64,000 nt of DNA from Haemophilus parainfluenzae (GCF_003252795.1 NZ_QEPQ01000001.1:372001-436000), one strand, 5' to 3'; shown: positions 1 through 9,224, numbered from the stretch's first letter. A program made the numbers and translations. Notes: generated by a model from the sequence alone, not told the origin.

Positions 1-518
1 ATCATATCCGCATAATCATTTTTCAAGAGATAATGCGAAGCCATTTCACCTGGTGGCATGACAACTTGATTTTCTGTTCCACCGACCAATTTCAATGCTT
101 TCGATTTTAACCTTTTACCTTGTTCGGGATAATCTTTTTCAATGAGGTCAAAAAGCTGCCAAGTATAATCACCACAAGGATCACAAACTGGCGTCGACGT
201 AGCTAATCGATATTGATCATCCAAAAGTAGCTCAAGGGTATCTCGCTGAAATTCTGGCTTATTCTTTGTTGTCAGCATAAGTTGATTATAAGTTAGCACC
301 TGCTGCTGAAAAACTCGACTCCCTAGTGCAGATACATTTTCTGAATTCGCACTAATAAAAAGATCAGCTAACGCCCCTTGCATTATACGCGTTTTCAACA
401 AACCAGCGGGCCCCAATATGCATTCAATTTCCACGTCATTATATTGCTTAAATGCACGAGTAAGCTCCAATAAGGCATATCGAAAGCTTCCCGCACTATA
501 AATAGTGAGTTTATTCAT
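1..518 (-). CDS. ModA/WtpA-like substrate-binding protein without signal peptide (partial, C-terminus off the window)
   Basis: The gene reads leftwards from ATG at 516-518 and runs off the window edge, leaving about 172 residues. The N-terminus MNKLTIYSAGSFRYALLEL has the AGS motif that opens molybdate/tungstate-binding proteins. There is no hydrophobic signal sequence, so the product should stay in the cytoplasm. A conserved-looking ATSTPVCDPCGDY stretch follows in the middle. Its start overlaps the last 8 bases of molC (ATGAATAA), so the two are probably translationally coupled. H. influenzae has a comparable gene after its molC as I recall. A cytosolic oxyanion-binding or storage role is inference; a solute-binding fold is fairly sure. 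Confidence 0.7.
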   Translation of the reverse strand, partial: MNKLTIYSAGSFRYALLELTRAFKQYNDVEIECILGPAGLLKTRIMQGALADLFISANSENVSALGSRVFQQQVLTYNQLMLTTKNKPEFQRDTLELLLDDQYRLATSTPVCDPCGDYTWQLFDLIEKDYPEQGKRLKSKALKLVGGTENQVVMPPGEMASHYLLKNDYADM

Positions 519-1287
519 CTCTCTGTCCTTCTAACAACACCTCATAAACCGGCACGAAATGGCTAAACGGTTGCTGTTGATATTGCGATTGTTCAACAAT
601 CATCGGTAAATGAAAAAGTGCGGTCAAATTTTCAGAAGTTAATATCTCATCCGTTTGCCCAAAGCGAATAAAATTTCGATTGATCAAAAGTGTTTTATCC
701 GCAATCGCTTTTGCATGGTTAGGTTGATGCGTGGTGAAAATAATTCCCAAGCCGTGCTTTTTCGTTAATTGTTTTAAAAGTGATAGCACCGCATCCTGGT
801 TGGCTAAATCAAGCGCTGAAGTTGGTTCATCCAACAGCATTAAACGACATTCGGATGCAATGGCACGTGCAATCAAGATCAACTGGCGTTGCCCTCCTGA
901 AAGAGAAGCAAAATCTTGCTCGGCTAAGTGCTGCAACTGTAAATCGGCTAACGCTTGTAACGCCACTTCAATATCTTGTGGTTTGGGCTTACTAAAGGTG
1001 GCAATATGGTTTGAACGCCCCATTAGTACAATATCTAATACCGAATAGGCAAAAGGTGCACTAAAAAATTGCGGAACAAAGCCAATTGAGTCATTCAGCT
1101 GAATATTGCCTTGTAAGGGGCGATGAATGCCAAGTAACAGATCTAACAAGGTACTTTTGCCACAACCATTCTGTCCTAAAATCGCGAGAATCTCTCCTGC
1201 CTGTAAAGCAAAATTGAGATGTTGAAAAAGCAGGTTGTTTTTTTCATAATCAAATGCAAGATCATTTACTTTAATCAAATCAGTCAC
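511..1287 (-). CDS. molC: Molybdate/tungstate ABC transporter ATP-binding protein MolC
   Basis: This is the cytoplasmic ATPase of the MolABC importer, which takes up molybdate and tungstate in H. influenzae. Walker A is GQNGCGKST, the signature is LSGGQRQ, Walker B is LMLLDEP and the H-loop is TTHQPNH, as in the FecE/BtuD family. I chose the GTG at 1285-1287 because GGAG sits 6 bases before it and because the resulting length matches my memory of H. influenzae MolC. An ATG 12 bases upstream has no ribosome site. The start overlaps the molB stop by 8 bases, and the end overlaps the next gene by 8, so the operon is tightly coupled. Confidence 0.9.
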   Translation of the reverse strand: MTDLIKVNDLAFDYEKNNLLFQHLNFALQAGEILAILGQNGCGKSTLLDLLLGIHRPLQGNIQLNDSIGFVPQFFSAPFAYSVLDIVLMGRSNHIATFSKPKPQDIEVALQALADLQLQHLAEQDFASLSGGQRQLILIARAIASECRLMLLDEPTSALDLANQDAVLSLLKQLTKKHGLGIIFTTHQPNHAKAIADKTLLINRNFIRFGQTDEILTSENLTALFHLPMIVEQSQYQQQPFSHFVPVYEVLLEGQRDE

Positions 1288-2293
1288 GCATCGCTCCATT
1301 TCGTTTCAAACGATAAACCAAGATGCCAAATAAAGGTGCGCCAATAAGTGCGGTTAAAATACTGATCGGAATTTCATTGTCGGTTAAGGCTCGAGCCGCA
1401 TTGTCCACCCACAGCATATAAATCGCTCCCACTAACATCGTACAAGGCAATAAACGTTGGTGATTAGCACCGACCAACATGCGACTAATATGCGGAATAA
1501 TTAAACCAACCCAGCCGATACTGCCGCTAATAGCCACCTGGCAAGCGACTAATGTTCCGCTAAGGGCAATCACCAACCAGCGTAATCGCCCAACTTTTAC
1601 CCCTAACGCTTTCGCTTCTTTATCCTCTAAAGAAAGCAAATTTAAACGCCAGCTAAGTTTCAGCAACAATGTTGAACAACACACAAAAGGCACGAAGAAA
1701 AACAGCCATTTTTCCGTATTAGCCGTGGCAAAGCTGCCCATCAACCAAAACACGATACTCGGTAATTTTTCTTCGGTATCAGAAACGTACTGCAACAGGC
1801 TCACTAATGCAGAAAATAGCCCGCTTAAAATCATCCCGATTAAAATCAGCATCAGCAAACTTCTTCGGCCAAACTTTACGCTAAATAAAAAAACAAGCAC
1901 TAGCGTACTTAAACCGAAAAAAATCGTACTGGCAAATAAGCCATACAGACTCAAACTAAAAAAGATGGCCAGTGTGCCGCCAAATGCCGAACCAGAAGTA
2001 ACGCCAATAATATGTGGATCCACCAACGGATTACGGAAAATGCCCTGCAATGCCGCGCCGCTTAAAGCTAATCCGGCCCCCACACAGAGAGCGGATAAAA
2101 TACGTGGTAAACGAACTTGGAAAATAACCTGCTGATGGATTGGATCAATAGGAAGTGCGGTCAATTTTGCCGCTAAAATTTGCAAAATCTGCTCTAAGGA
2201 TAAAGCATAACGCCCTATTCCTAAAGAAATCAGGGCGCTCGCAACCAAGACAATGAGCAATAAGCCCATCAATTTGGAATGTTTATTTACCAT
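1280..2293 (-). CDS. molB: Molybdate/tungstate ABC transporter permease MolB
   Basis: Membrane permease of the FecCD/BtuC family, 337 residues, with about ten hydrophobic segments. The usual family features are present: RLPRILSALCVGAGLALSGA near residue 65, NPLVDPHIIGVTSG near 90, and the C-terminal GLIIPHISRMLVG loop followed by ALIGAPLFGILVYR. It should form a homodimer that takes substrate from MolA and couples to MolC. The start codon lies inside the last codons of molA (11-base overlap) and has no clear ribosome site of its own, which suggests translational coupling. Confidence 0.9.
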   Translation of the reverse strand: MVNKHSKLMGLLLIVLVASALISLGIGRYALSLEQILQILAAKLTALPIDPIHQQVIFQVRLPRILSALCVGAGLALSGAALQGIFRNPLVDPHIIGVTSGSAFGGTLAIFFSLSLYGLFASTIFFGLSTLVLVFLFSVKFGRRSLLMLILIGMILSGLFSALVSLLQYVSDTEEKLPSIVFWLMGSFATANTEKWLFFFVPFVCCSTLLLKLSWRLNLLSLEDKEAKALGVKVGRLRWLVIALSGTLVACQVAISGSIGWVGLIIPHISRMLVGANHQRLLPCTMLVGAIYMLWVDNAARALTDNEIPISILTALIGAPLFGILVYRLKRNGAMRD

Positions 2294-3323
2294 TGTTATA
2301 CGGCTGACGATAGAATTTCAAATAGTAGTCATTCACCATTTTATCTAAATCGATATCTTGGAATTTTTGCGGATATAGCGATTTTGCTAACCAAACTTCG
2401 CCTAATGCTAAGGCTTCCGGCATCGGATAACCCCAAGCTTTCGCATATTCCGGCATTAAAAACACTTGGTTATTTTTCACTGCATCAATATTCGCCCAAG
2501 CCGCATCCTCTTTAATTTGTGACACCACTTTAGGATAACGATCTTGTACCAAAATCACCGCCGGATTCCACTCTAGCACATTTTCCATGGAAACCTGTTT
2601 AAAGCCTTTCACTGTTGCAGCTGCGACGTTATAAGCACCTGCATGCTCCAACATTAAACTGGTATATTTACCTGAACCATAGGTATTTAAATCCGGGTTG
2701 GCCATATAGGTACGCACTCGTTTCTCCGCAGGAATGCCTCCCAAACGATCTGCCAACATTTTACGATTCGCAAAGGCTGCTTTAACTAATTCTTTGCCTT
2801 GTTGTTCTTTTTCAAACACTTGAGCAATCAACTCAATACCTTGGGTTAAACCTTCGTTATAAGCTTTATCCTCATCGGCCAAGGTAGGATTAAGTTTATC
2901 TTTATCACTGCCAGTTCGTAGCGAAATGGCAATCACTGGAATACCAGTATCAGCAATTTGTTTAATCATTTCCGGTGGCGCATAGTTGGTAACAAACACC
3001 ACATCTGGTTTTAATTCCAACAAGCTTTCAATATTCACCGAATTTAAATCACCTGGCATGGCCATTTTTTCTAATTCTGGTGCTAAACGTACATAATTTT
3101 GCCCCAGTTGTTTTTTCCAATTTGATAACACCCCAACAATTTGTTTGGTGGCATCTAATTGCACGGCAATATTGAGGGTTTGATGCTGTAATACCACGGC
3201 ACGCTGAATATGATCGGGAATCGTCACTTGACGATCCAATTGATCAGTTACAACACGATCAGCTAATGCCGATGTGGAAAAAATGCCAAACAAAGCTGCA
3301 GCGAATAAGCGATTAAATTTCAT
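2283..3323 (-). CDS. molA: Periplasmic molybdate/tungstate-binding protein MolA
   Basis: Class III (FecB/BtuF-type) solute-binding protein of 346 residues. A signal peptide ends at ...FSTSALA, about residue 21. The DVVFVTNYAPPEMI and NPAVILVQDRYP segments are typical of the family. H. influenzae MolA was shown to bind molybdate and tungstate although its fold is that of siderophore and vitamin B12 binders. It is first in the order molA-molB-molC-(ModA-like), with overlapping genes throughout. A ModE-like operator lies 30-53 bases upstream of the start, so repression when molybdate is plentiful is expected. Confidence 0.9.
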   Translation of the reverse strand: MKFNRLFAAALFGIFSTSALADRVVTDQLDRQVTIPDHIQRAVVLQHQTLNIAVQLDATKQIVGVLSNWKKQLGQNYVRLAPELEKMAMPGDLNSVNIESLLELKPDVVFVTNYAPPEMIKQIADTGIPVIAISLRTGSDKDKLNPTLADEDKAYNEGLTQGIELIAQVFEKEQQGKELVKAAFANRKMLADRLGGIPAEKRVRTYMANPDLNTYGSGKYTSLMLEHAGAYNVAAATVKGFKQVSMENVLEWNPAVILVQDRYPKVVSQIKEDAAWANIDAVKNNQVFLMPEYAKAWGYPMPEALALGEVWLAKSLYPQKFQDIDLDKMVNDYYLKFYRQPYNNGK

Positions 3324-3352
3324 AAATTATCCTTAAAATGAAAACGGATCTT

Positions 3353-3376
3353 GATTATACAATAAAATATATAGCG
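3353..3376 (-). promoter_or_regulatory. Predicted ModE operator before molA
   Basis: Read on the minus strand the site is CGCTATATA-N8-TATAATC, 24 bases. It aligns without gaps to the sites before modA, before the third ABC transporter and before the TonB receptor cluster. The layout resembles the E. coli ModE site (CGTTATAT ... ATAACG). It lies where a repressor would block the molA promoter. Confidence 0.7.
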
Positions 3377-3412
3377 ATATACACAAAACAATTGATGAAC
3401 TAAGCAAAACGA

Positions 3413-4258
3413 CTATGCTTTACTGATCACCACCTTAATATCCTCCGGTGCGGCATAATAAGGTGCAGAGGTAATAAATAAATTAATGCCTAACTTGGCA
3501 TAATCTGCCACATTATTTTTATTCACCCCACCTGCAACAGAAAGCGTAATATTTCTACCTTGTGCTTTGATGAGATCTAAAGCCGCTTTCACATCTTCAA
3601 CTGACCATTTATCTAACTGAATAATATCGGGAGAGGCACTAATCATTTGTTCAAATTGTGCAAAATTGTCTGCTTCAAGGGTGACCTTATTTTCTGGTGC
3701 TTCACGCTTTAAGGTTTCCACAATATGCACCCAGTTATTCGGTTCAGCCAATAAATTACGATGATTTGTGAAAACCAGTAAGGTTTCACTCACGCCTTGA
3801 CGATGAATATGTCCGCCAGCAGCCAACACTGCATTAGTTGCCAGTTTGCGGGTATTCGGGATACTTTTACGGGTACAAGCCACCACCGCATGCGGGTTAA
3901 TGGCTTTGGCATTAGCAATCATCTCCGCCATGTATTGCGCCACGCCACAAGACCATTCCAATGCAAGCTGCACCACTTTCCATGCCTGCTGTAATTTATC
4001 CGCAGAATCGACCGCACTTAGCAACACTGCACCTGCTTCAACAGCTTCCCCTTCATTCACATAAATCTGTGGAGTAATGTCTAATTTTTTCAGTAACCGT
4101 TCTGCCACCGAAATCCCCGCCACTACTCCGGCATTTTTACGTTTAAATTCAATTTTTGCTGGGACTTTTTCTAGACCTAACGCATGCGTGGTTAAGTCAC
4201 CGCGATAAATATCTTCCAATAAAAAATCATCGAGTTCTTTGTCTGAGAAATAAATCAT
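3413..4258 (-). CDS. modD: ModD protein (NadC-like, molybdenum transport operon)
   Basis: A 281-residue member of the quinolinate phosphoribosyltransferase (NadC) superfamily, in the ModD branch that travels with molybdate transporters. Visible features are [10 protein letters not shown] at the N-terminus, the [13 protein letters not shown] motif with phosphate-binding basic residues, [20 protein letters not shown] and the C-terminal [16 protein letters not shown] strand-helix. It is the last gene of modABCD, 9 bases after modC. The biochemical role of ModD has not been settled, so phosphoribosyl transfer is only a family-based guess. Confidence 0.88.
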   Translation of the reverse strand: MIYFSDKELDDFLLEDIYRGDLTTHALGLEKVPAKIEFKRKNAGVVAGISVAERLLKKLDITPQIYVNEGEAVEAGAVLLSAVDSADKLQQAWKVVQLALEWSCGVAQYMAEMIANAKAINPHAVVACTRKSIPNTRKLATNAVLAAGGHIHRQGVSETLLVFTNHRNLLAEPNNWVHIVETLKREAPENKVTLEADNFAQFEQMISASPDIIQLDKWSVEDVKAALDLIKAQGRNITLSVAGGVNKNNVADYAKLGINLFITSAPYYAAPEDIKVVISKA

Positions 4259-4267
4259 AGTTTGTCC

Positions 4268-4867
4268 TTAAATTAATCGTCCTAAATGTAAATGAATTTG
4301 TCTATCCGCTAGAAAATCCGCTTCTTTAGGTTCATGAGTCACTAATAACATGGTGAGATTGAAGGCTTTAAGTAAACTTTTTACGTTCTGCCAAATCTGT
4401 TGACGGGTTTGCCAGTCTAATGATGAAAATGGCTCATCTAATAGCATCACATCCGGTGGATTGATTAGCGCCCGTGCTAGTGCTGCACGCTGTTGTTCCC
4501 CACCCGATAATTGGTGCGGATAACGATCGATCAACGCATCAATGTTCAACAGTGCCAATAAATCAAGTTGCTCCTGTCTTGTGCTTTTCGGTTTCGCTAA
4601 ACTTAAGTTTCCACTTACGGTTTTATGGGGAAAAAGATACAAACGTTGATTTAAATAGCGACAACGTCTTTCCCAAGAGGCAAGGTTATCCGAAGTACAT
4701 TGGTTAAATGCAATACTCCCCTGATAATCCGAATAACCGGCAATGGCATTGAGAAGCGTGGTTTTTCCACTTCCCGATTGCCCAACAATCGCCACTGATT
4801 CACCGTTGGCAACCGTTAGGCTAATATCCTTTAAAATACCAACCTGTAAATGTTGAATCTGTAACAT
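4268..4867 (-). CDS. modC: Short molybdate ABC transporter ATP-binding protein, ModC-like, without Mop domain
   Basis: ATPase partner of ModB. Walker [10 protein letters not shown] is near residue 32, the signature [15 protein letters not shown] near 120, Walker [13 protein letters not shown] and the H-loop LLVTHEP follow. At 199 residues it ends directly after the ATPase core. Usual ModC proteins are about 350 residues and carry a C-terminal molybdate-binding Mop/TOBE domain, which is missing here. The sequence ends cleanly and modD follows 9 bases later, so this looks like a compact form, not a fresh truncation. The gene starts 1 base after modB. Confidence 0.82.
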   Translation of the reverse strand: MLQIQHLQVGILKDISLTVANGESVAIVGQSGSGKTTLLNAIAGYSDYQGSIAFNQCTSDNLASWERRCRYLNQRLYLFPHKTVSGNLSLAKPKSTRQEQLDLLALLNIDALIDRYPHQLSGGEQQRAALARALINPPDVMLLDEPFSSLDWQTRQQIWQNVKSLLKAFNLTMLLVTHEPKEADFLADRQIHLHLGRLI

Positions 4868-4868
4868 C

Positions 4869-5666
4869 CTAAAGCTCCCGATTAAGCACGCGTAATAAAA
4901 AAAGCAAACAGGCTGAAATCATTAAAAGCCATAAGGCTGCCCCAATCGCAATTTCAAAATCACCGCTGGAAATATTGAGATATACAGCCACTGGCAAAGT
5001 TTCTGTTTTAAAACGGGTAGCACCAGCCAGCATTAAAGTCGCGCCAAATTCACCAATGGCGCGCGCCCAGGCCAAAATTGCCCCACACAACAAAGGCTTC
5101 CAACACATAGGGAGCTCAACTTTAAGCAGGCTTTGCCAAGGTGTTAAACCTAGGTTATAGGCGGCAAGCCGATAACCGTCATCAAAATTACTGAAAACTC
5201 CACGTGAATTACGCAACATAATTGAGGTGGCAATATAACTTTGTGCCACCACAATACCAAGCGGGCTAAAAATCCAACGGCTAATCTCTGGAATCCATGA
5301 ACTCAGCCAACCTTGTGAACCGAACAACAAAAGTAGACTTAACCCCGTAACTAAGGGTGGCAAAACCATCGGTAAGTCCAACACGGTATCAATGAGATTT
5401 TGTAGCGGTAGGCGAATTTGACTCATCACCCAAGCGGCAGGTAATGCAATTAACAATGCAACAACTAGCGAAAAGAGCGAAGTCCCTAAAGAAAGCATTA
5501 AGGCAAAGTGCAGTTCATGATCAAACAACACCTGTTTAAAAAAATGCCAATTTAACTGCCCAATTAAAGCAAGCACCGTTCCCAATACCGTCAAAAATAG
5601 CAACATCAAGGGGAGCAGTGCTAACTTTAAACTAAGGCTTTTATTTAACCGGTAAGAAGCCTTCAT
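4869..5666 (-). CDS. modB: Molybdate ABC transporter permease ModB
   Basis: Inner-membrane permease of the CysT/ModB (BPD) family, 265 residues with about six membrane segments. The permease signature [35 protein letters not shown] lies near residues 180-215 and includes the EAA-like loop that docks on the ATPase. [14 protein letters not shown] and [12 protein letters not shown] are typical of molybdate and sulfate permeases. Its start overlaps the modA end by 26 bases, and modC follows directly. Confidence 0.92.
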   Translation of the reverse strand: MKASYRLNKSLSLKLALLPLMLLFLTVLGTVLALIGQLNWHFFKQVLFDHELHFALMLSLGTSLFSLVVALLIALPAAWVMSQIRLPLQNLIDTVLDLPMVLPPLVTGLSLLLLFGSQGWLSSWIPEISRWIFSPLGIVVAQSYIATSIMLRNSRGVFSNFDDGYRLAAYNLGLTPWQSLLKVELPMCWKPLLCGAILAWARAIGEFGATLMLAGATRFKTETLPVAVYLNISSGDFEIAIGAALWLLMISACLLFLLRVLNREL

Positions 5667-6375
5667 CGGTAAAATACTTCACGCCTTCTGTATGGAAAAA
5701 ATCAAATAGCTGTTTAGCTTCCGTTGGATGTGCCGAAGATGAAAGTAACGCTAAGGTGACTTTTTCTTGCGGTGTGCCTTGTGGGTTTGGCAAGATTTCT
5801 ACTTTATCTCGTACTTTCCATGCACCAGAACGACCAACAACTGCCGCATCCACATCACCATTCAATAGATACATCATCAATTGTTTTACAGTAGCGGCTT
5901 TCACGACCACTTTTTCATTCAACGCCTGTTGATAACCCGATAGCTCAATGATTTTCTCCGCCCCTTTACCTAACGCCATCGCCTTGGCATCACCAATTCC
6001 CAAACGTAAGTTACTTTCAGCAAGATCTTTAAAAGAATGAATATTCGTACTTTTATCTTTGCGTACCGCCATTACTGGAATGTGTAAAACCAGCGGTTCA
6101 ACAGCTTTAACTTGATTGTCTTGAGCCAATTTCTCGACATAATCTGCCGAACCGGATAAAAATAAGTCGCCGGTTTTTACTTGGTTATAACGTGCCAAAA
6201 TTTGACCTGAACCACCGTATTCCACGGTGACCTTATTGCCCGTATTTTGCTCAAATTGTTTTACGATTTTCTCTACCGGCTCTTTTAAGCCCGCACCGGC
6301 ATAAAGATAAAGATCAGCAGCTTGGCTGGAGAATGTGATCGCCATTAAGGCGGCTAAAGTGGCTAATTTTTTCAT
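5641..6375 (-). CDS. modA: Periplasmic molybdate-binding protein ModA
   Basis: A 244-residue class II solute-binding protein with a signal peptide cut after about residue 19 (ITFSSQA). It has the ModA opening LYLYAGAGLKEPVEKIVKQF, then EYGGSGQILARYNQ, GDLFLSGSADYVEKL and the hinge segment LGIGDAKAMALGKGAEKI. AHPTEAKQLFDFF near the end is also family-typical. It delivers molybdate or tungstate to ModB-ModC. It is first in modABCD, with a ModE-like box 40-63 bases upstream of the start. Confidence 0.9.
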   Translation of the reverse strand: MKKLATLAALMAITFSSQAADLYLYAGAGLKEPVEKIVKQFEQNTGNKVTVEYGGSGQILARYNQVKTGDLFLSGSADYVEKLAQDNQVKAVEPLVLHIPVMAVRKDKSTNIHSFKDLAESNLRLGIGDAKAMALGKGAEKIIELSGYQQALNEKVVVKAATVKQLMMYLLNGDVDAAVVGRSGAWKVRDKVEILPNPQGTPQEKVTLALLSSSAHPTEAKQLFDFFHTEGVKYFTDEGFLPVK

Positions 6376-6414
6376 TTAAACTCCTTATTTGAATCGAATG
6401 GAATATAGCATAAT

Positions 6415-6438
6415 CTTTATATAAGTTAAATTATAACG
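6415..6438 (-). promoter_or_regulatory. Predicted ModE operator before modA
   Basis: On the minus strand the site reads CGTTATAAT-N8-TATAAAG. It aligns base for base with the three other sites in this island and lies upstream of the modABCD start. Of the four it is close to the E. coli modA operator in its CGTTATA half. Confidence 0.7.
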
Positions 6439-6463
6439 GATTTATACAAACCAATTTATCTTT

Positions 6464-7213
6464 TTATAAATTGAGATGTTTTTGCAATTCCTGAACTGAA
6501 GTGCGGTAAATTTTGGCGAGGTTTTCAAAGGTCATCAGTTCACTTTTTTCACCTTGCTGGAAACCAAATTCTTGATCGAGCATCGCAATATTTTCAGCTA
6601 AATAGACCGCTTGTTGAGGATTGTGAGTCGTAATCAGTAAGGCGATATTTTGATGTTGTAACTGTTTAATTTTTTCCAACACTCTAATTTGGTTACCAAA
6701 ATCAAGACTGGCTGTCGGTTCGTCCATAATCAACAATTTCGCCTGTTGTGCAATGGCTCGGGCGATGAGCACGAGTTGTTTTTCGCCCCCACTGAGTTCA
6801 TGATAATAACGTTTGGCAAGATGTGTGATTTGTAATTCCGCTAAAGCCGCGATAGCAAGATCTTTATCTTCCGCTTTTGGGGTTTGATACCATTTTAGAT
6901 ATGCAGAACGCCCCATCAACACCATATCTTGCACCAGAAAAGGAAAAAGTTGCGCGTGTGCTTGCGGCACATAAGCAATTTCGCGTGCTAATTCAGCGGC
7001 AGAATATGTGGCAAGCGGTCGATTTTGAAAGAAAACTTGCCCATTGAGAGCAGGCTGCAAACCAAGCAAGGTTTTTAAGAAAGTACTTTTCCCTGCACCA
7101 TTGGCGCCAAGTAAACAGCAAATTTGCTGAGGTTTCAGTGCAAAATTGATCTTATCTAGCAGAGGCTTATTACCATAACCAATCGTCAATTGTTGCGTTT
7201 CAATTAAATTCAT
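6464..7213 (-). CDS. FecE/BtuD-family ABC ATPase of a third metal/oxyanion importer
   Basis: Cytoplasmic ATPase, 249 residues from ATG at 7211-7213, which has AGAGGG just upstream and overlaps the permease stop by 4 bases (ATGA). A longer frame to 7258 lacks a ribosome site. Walker A GANGAGKST, signature LSGGEKQLVLIARAI, Walker B LLIMDEPTASLD and H-loop ITTHNPQQ are intact. It is the last gene of a three-gene transporter on the minus strand. The substrate is not visible from the ATPase. The ModE-like box upstream of the operon and the flanking mol and mod genes point to molybdate or tungstate, perhaps as a chelate. Confidence 0.85.
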   Translation of the reverse strand: MNLIETQQLTIGYGNKPLLDKINFALKPQQICCLLGANGAGKSTFLKTLLGLQPALNGQVFFQNRPLATYSAAELAREIAYVPQAHAQLFPFLVQDMVLMGRSAYLKWYQTPKAEDKDLAIAALAELQITHLAKRYYHELSGGEKQLVLIARAIAQQAKLLIMDEPTASLDFGNQIRVLEKIKQLQHQNIALLITTHNPQQAVYLAENIAMLDQEFGFQQGEKSELMTFENLAKIYRTSVQELQKHLNL

Positions 7214-8223
7214 TTTCGCCCTCTCAACAATAAATAGAGGAAAAACGGTGCACCACAAGCAGAGGTTAAAATCCCTATTGGGAGTTCAATGCTCGCAACT
7301 GTGCGAGCAAGTGTATCGGTGAGAAGTAAAAAGCTCGCACCAAGCAACAAGGATGTCGGCAGCAATAAAATGAAATTGGCGCCTACCAATAATCGAGCGA
7401 TATGGGGTACAAGCAAACCGACCCAGCCAATAATCCCCGTAATGGAGACCGCACTTGCGGTGCAAAGCGTAGTGAAAATAATCAAAATATAGCGCGTGCG
7501 TTGGATAGGTATACCGAGGCTTTTAGCCTCATCTTCTTCTAAGGCGAGCAGATTTAAGCGCCAACGCAATAAGAAAAGTGGCAGAATGCCGAGTATCAAA
7601 ATAGGGGCAAGTTGAGTTAATTCTTTCACGCCAACGGCCGTGAAACTACCTAATAGCCAAAAGGTAATCGAAGGTAATTGGGTGAAAGGATCGGCTAAAA
7701 TTTTTAACAGTGAAATACCTGCGCCAAGTAATGAACCGATAGCAATCCCTGAAAGTACTAAGACCAAAATAGGATCTTGATTACGGCTTCGTGATGCAAC
7801 CATCGAAACACATAACACCGCCAAGATACCGCCACTAAAGGCAAAAAGCTGCACGTAAAACATCGGTAAGTTGTAGAAAATCGCCAATGAAGCACCAAGT
7901 CCCGCACCGCTTGAAACCCCTAAGATATCAGGAGAAACCAACGGATTTTTAAACATCCCTTGATAAGTCGTCCCCGCAGCAGCCAGGGCGGCACCCACTA
8001 AACAGGCGACCAAAATACGCGGTGTACGAATATGCCAAAGCACCGTTTCAACGGAAGAAGGCATTTGACATTCCGTTTCAAATAGACAATGAATCGCTTG
8101 TCCAAGTTGAAGGGGAGAAATCGGAAATCGCCCCACATTCAACGAAAGCAAAATGGTGCCGACTAATAAAATCACTAACGAAGTAAAAAAGAGTTTGGGA
8201 TTACGTTGAACAAAATATGGCAT
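7210..8223 (-). CDS. FecCD-family ABC permease of the third importer
   Basis: A 337-residue membrane permease paralogous to MolB in this window. It has RTPRILVACLVGAALAAAGT, NPLVSPDILGVSSGAGLGAS, the C-terminal loop GLLVPHIARLLVG and ELPIGILTSACGAPFF. About nine or ten membrane helices are expected. It starts 2 bases after the binding-protein gene and overlaps the ATPase by 4 bases. The family moves iron-siderophores, vitamin B12, heme and, in MolB, molybdate. Confidence 0.87.
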   Translation of the reverse strand: MPYFVQRNPKLFFTSLVILLVGTILLSLNVGRFPISPLQLGQAIHCLFETECQMPSSVETVLWHIRTPRILVACLVGAALAAAGTTYQGMFKNPLVSPDILGVSSGAGLGASLAIFYNLPMFYVQLFAFSGGILAVLCVSMVASRSRNQDPILVLVLSGIAIGSLLGAGISLLKILADPFTQLPSITFWLLGSFTAVGVKELTQLAPILILGILPLFLLRWRLNLLALEEDEAKSLGIPIQRTRYILIIFTTLCTASAVSITGIIGWVGLLVPHIARLLVGANFILLLPTSLLLGASFLLLTDTLARTVASIELPIGILTSACGAPFFLYLLLRGRK

Positions 8224-8225
8224 AA

Positions 8226-9224
8226 CTATTTCACATCATGTAGCAATTGAGTCGCTTGCTCTGCGGTTAATTCAATCTGATAGAACACGTGATAAAACGT
8301 TTGCACTTCTTTTGTAAATTCAGTCATAGGTTTACCGCTAACTAAATGCGAGACCCAACGCACCCCAAGCAAACGGTTCACACTAGGTGGCGAATCTAAC
8401 CAACCAAATGGATTATTCGGGATTAAAAAAACTTGTCCATTTTTGACCGCACTTAACTGTTGCCATTGCGGATTCTCTTTTAAGGTTTGCAAAAACTCTG
8501 GGTATTGGCTAAAAATTACATCAGGATTCCATAATAAAAGCTGCTCCATCGAAACCTGCGTAAGCCCTTTATGATCGCCTTCTACCACATTTTTTAAACC
8601 CACGATTTCAATGGCTTCTGTATGAATAGAGCCTTTTTGCCCTGTTTGTAGGCCATCTGCACTACGAGCTAAATAGAAGGTTTTGGTCAATTTAGAGGCA
8701 TTTTCGACCGCTTGTTTAAGGGTTTCTTCGGCATACTTTGCTTGAGGTTCTGTAAGATTTTCTACGCCTAACACGTTCCCTAAATAACGCAAAGTAGTGG
8801 GTGTTTCACTGAGTTTGCCGTCTAGCAGCAAATAAGGTACACCTGTTTGGTCAAAAGTCCGTTTTGCTTGATCGATATAGTTTGGGGTAACATTGCCTAC
8901 ATCAATAATTAAATTCGGTTGCAATGCCACAATTTTCTCTGGCGAGAGCGTACTGCCTTTTCCGGCAATTTTTCCCAAGGTTGGTAGAGATTGTTGTGCT
9001 GCAGGAAACAATTTTCCACGTTTTTCCATATTAAATCCCGCCAATCCCAGTAATTTATTGGGCGCGCTTGAAAGGAGCAACACATCAGCCGGATTACCCG
9101 CACTTAATACTTTTTCAATTTTAGTTGATGGAGGTAATTCCCCCGCCAAATAAGCGATTTCTTCTGTTGCAAATGCACTGGTTGATACACAAAGCGCAAG
9201 TGCAATACCTATCCATTTTTTCAT
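8226..9224 (-). CDS. Periplasmic substrate-binding protein of the third importer
   Basis: Class III binding protein, 332 residues, with signal peptide MKKWIGIALALCVSTSAFA. NLIIDVGNVTPNYIDQAKR and NPDVIFSQYPEFLQTL are typical TroA/FecB-like segments. It resembles MolA in plan but is clearly a different protein. It is transcribed away from a small membrane protein and a TonB-dependent receptor, the usual pairing for a substrate that crosses the outer membrane by active transport. Both divergent units carry a ModE-like box, so molybdenum or tungsten is the best guess; iron or cobalamin chelates are the alternatives. Confidence 0.82.
   Translation of the reverse strand: MKKWIGIALALCVSTSAFATEEIAYLAGELPPSTKIEKVLSAGNPADVLLLSSAPNKLLGLAGFNMEKRGKLFPAAQQSLPTLGKIAGKGSTLSPEKIVALQPNLIIDVGNVTPNYIDQAKRTFDQTGVPYLLLDGKLSETPTTLRYLGNVLGVENLTEPQAKYAEETLKQAVENASKLTKTFYLARSADGLQTGQKGSIHTEAIEIVGLKNVVEGDHKGLTQVSMEQLLLWNPDVIFSQYPEFLQTLKENPQWQQLSAVKNGQVFLIPNNPFGWLDSPPSVNRLLGVRWVSHLVSGKPMTEFTKEVQTFYHVFYQIELTAEQATQLLHDVK

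Noticed and set aside
1479-2135. Long open frame on the plus strand opposite molB
   Set aside because: It mirrors the permease gene in another frame, has a composition unlike real proteins (many Ser, Pro, Lys) and no ribosome site.
6452-6473. Perfect inverted repeat CAATTTAT/ATAAATTG at the end of the third importer operon
   Set aside because: It overlaps the stop codon and lacks a T-run or GC pairs, so it is too weak to call a terminator.
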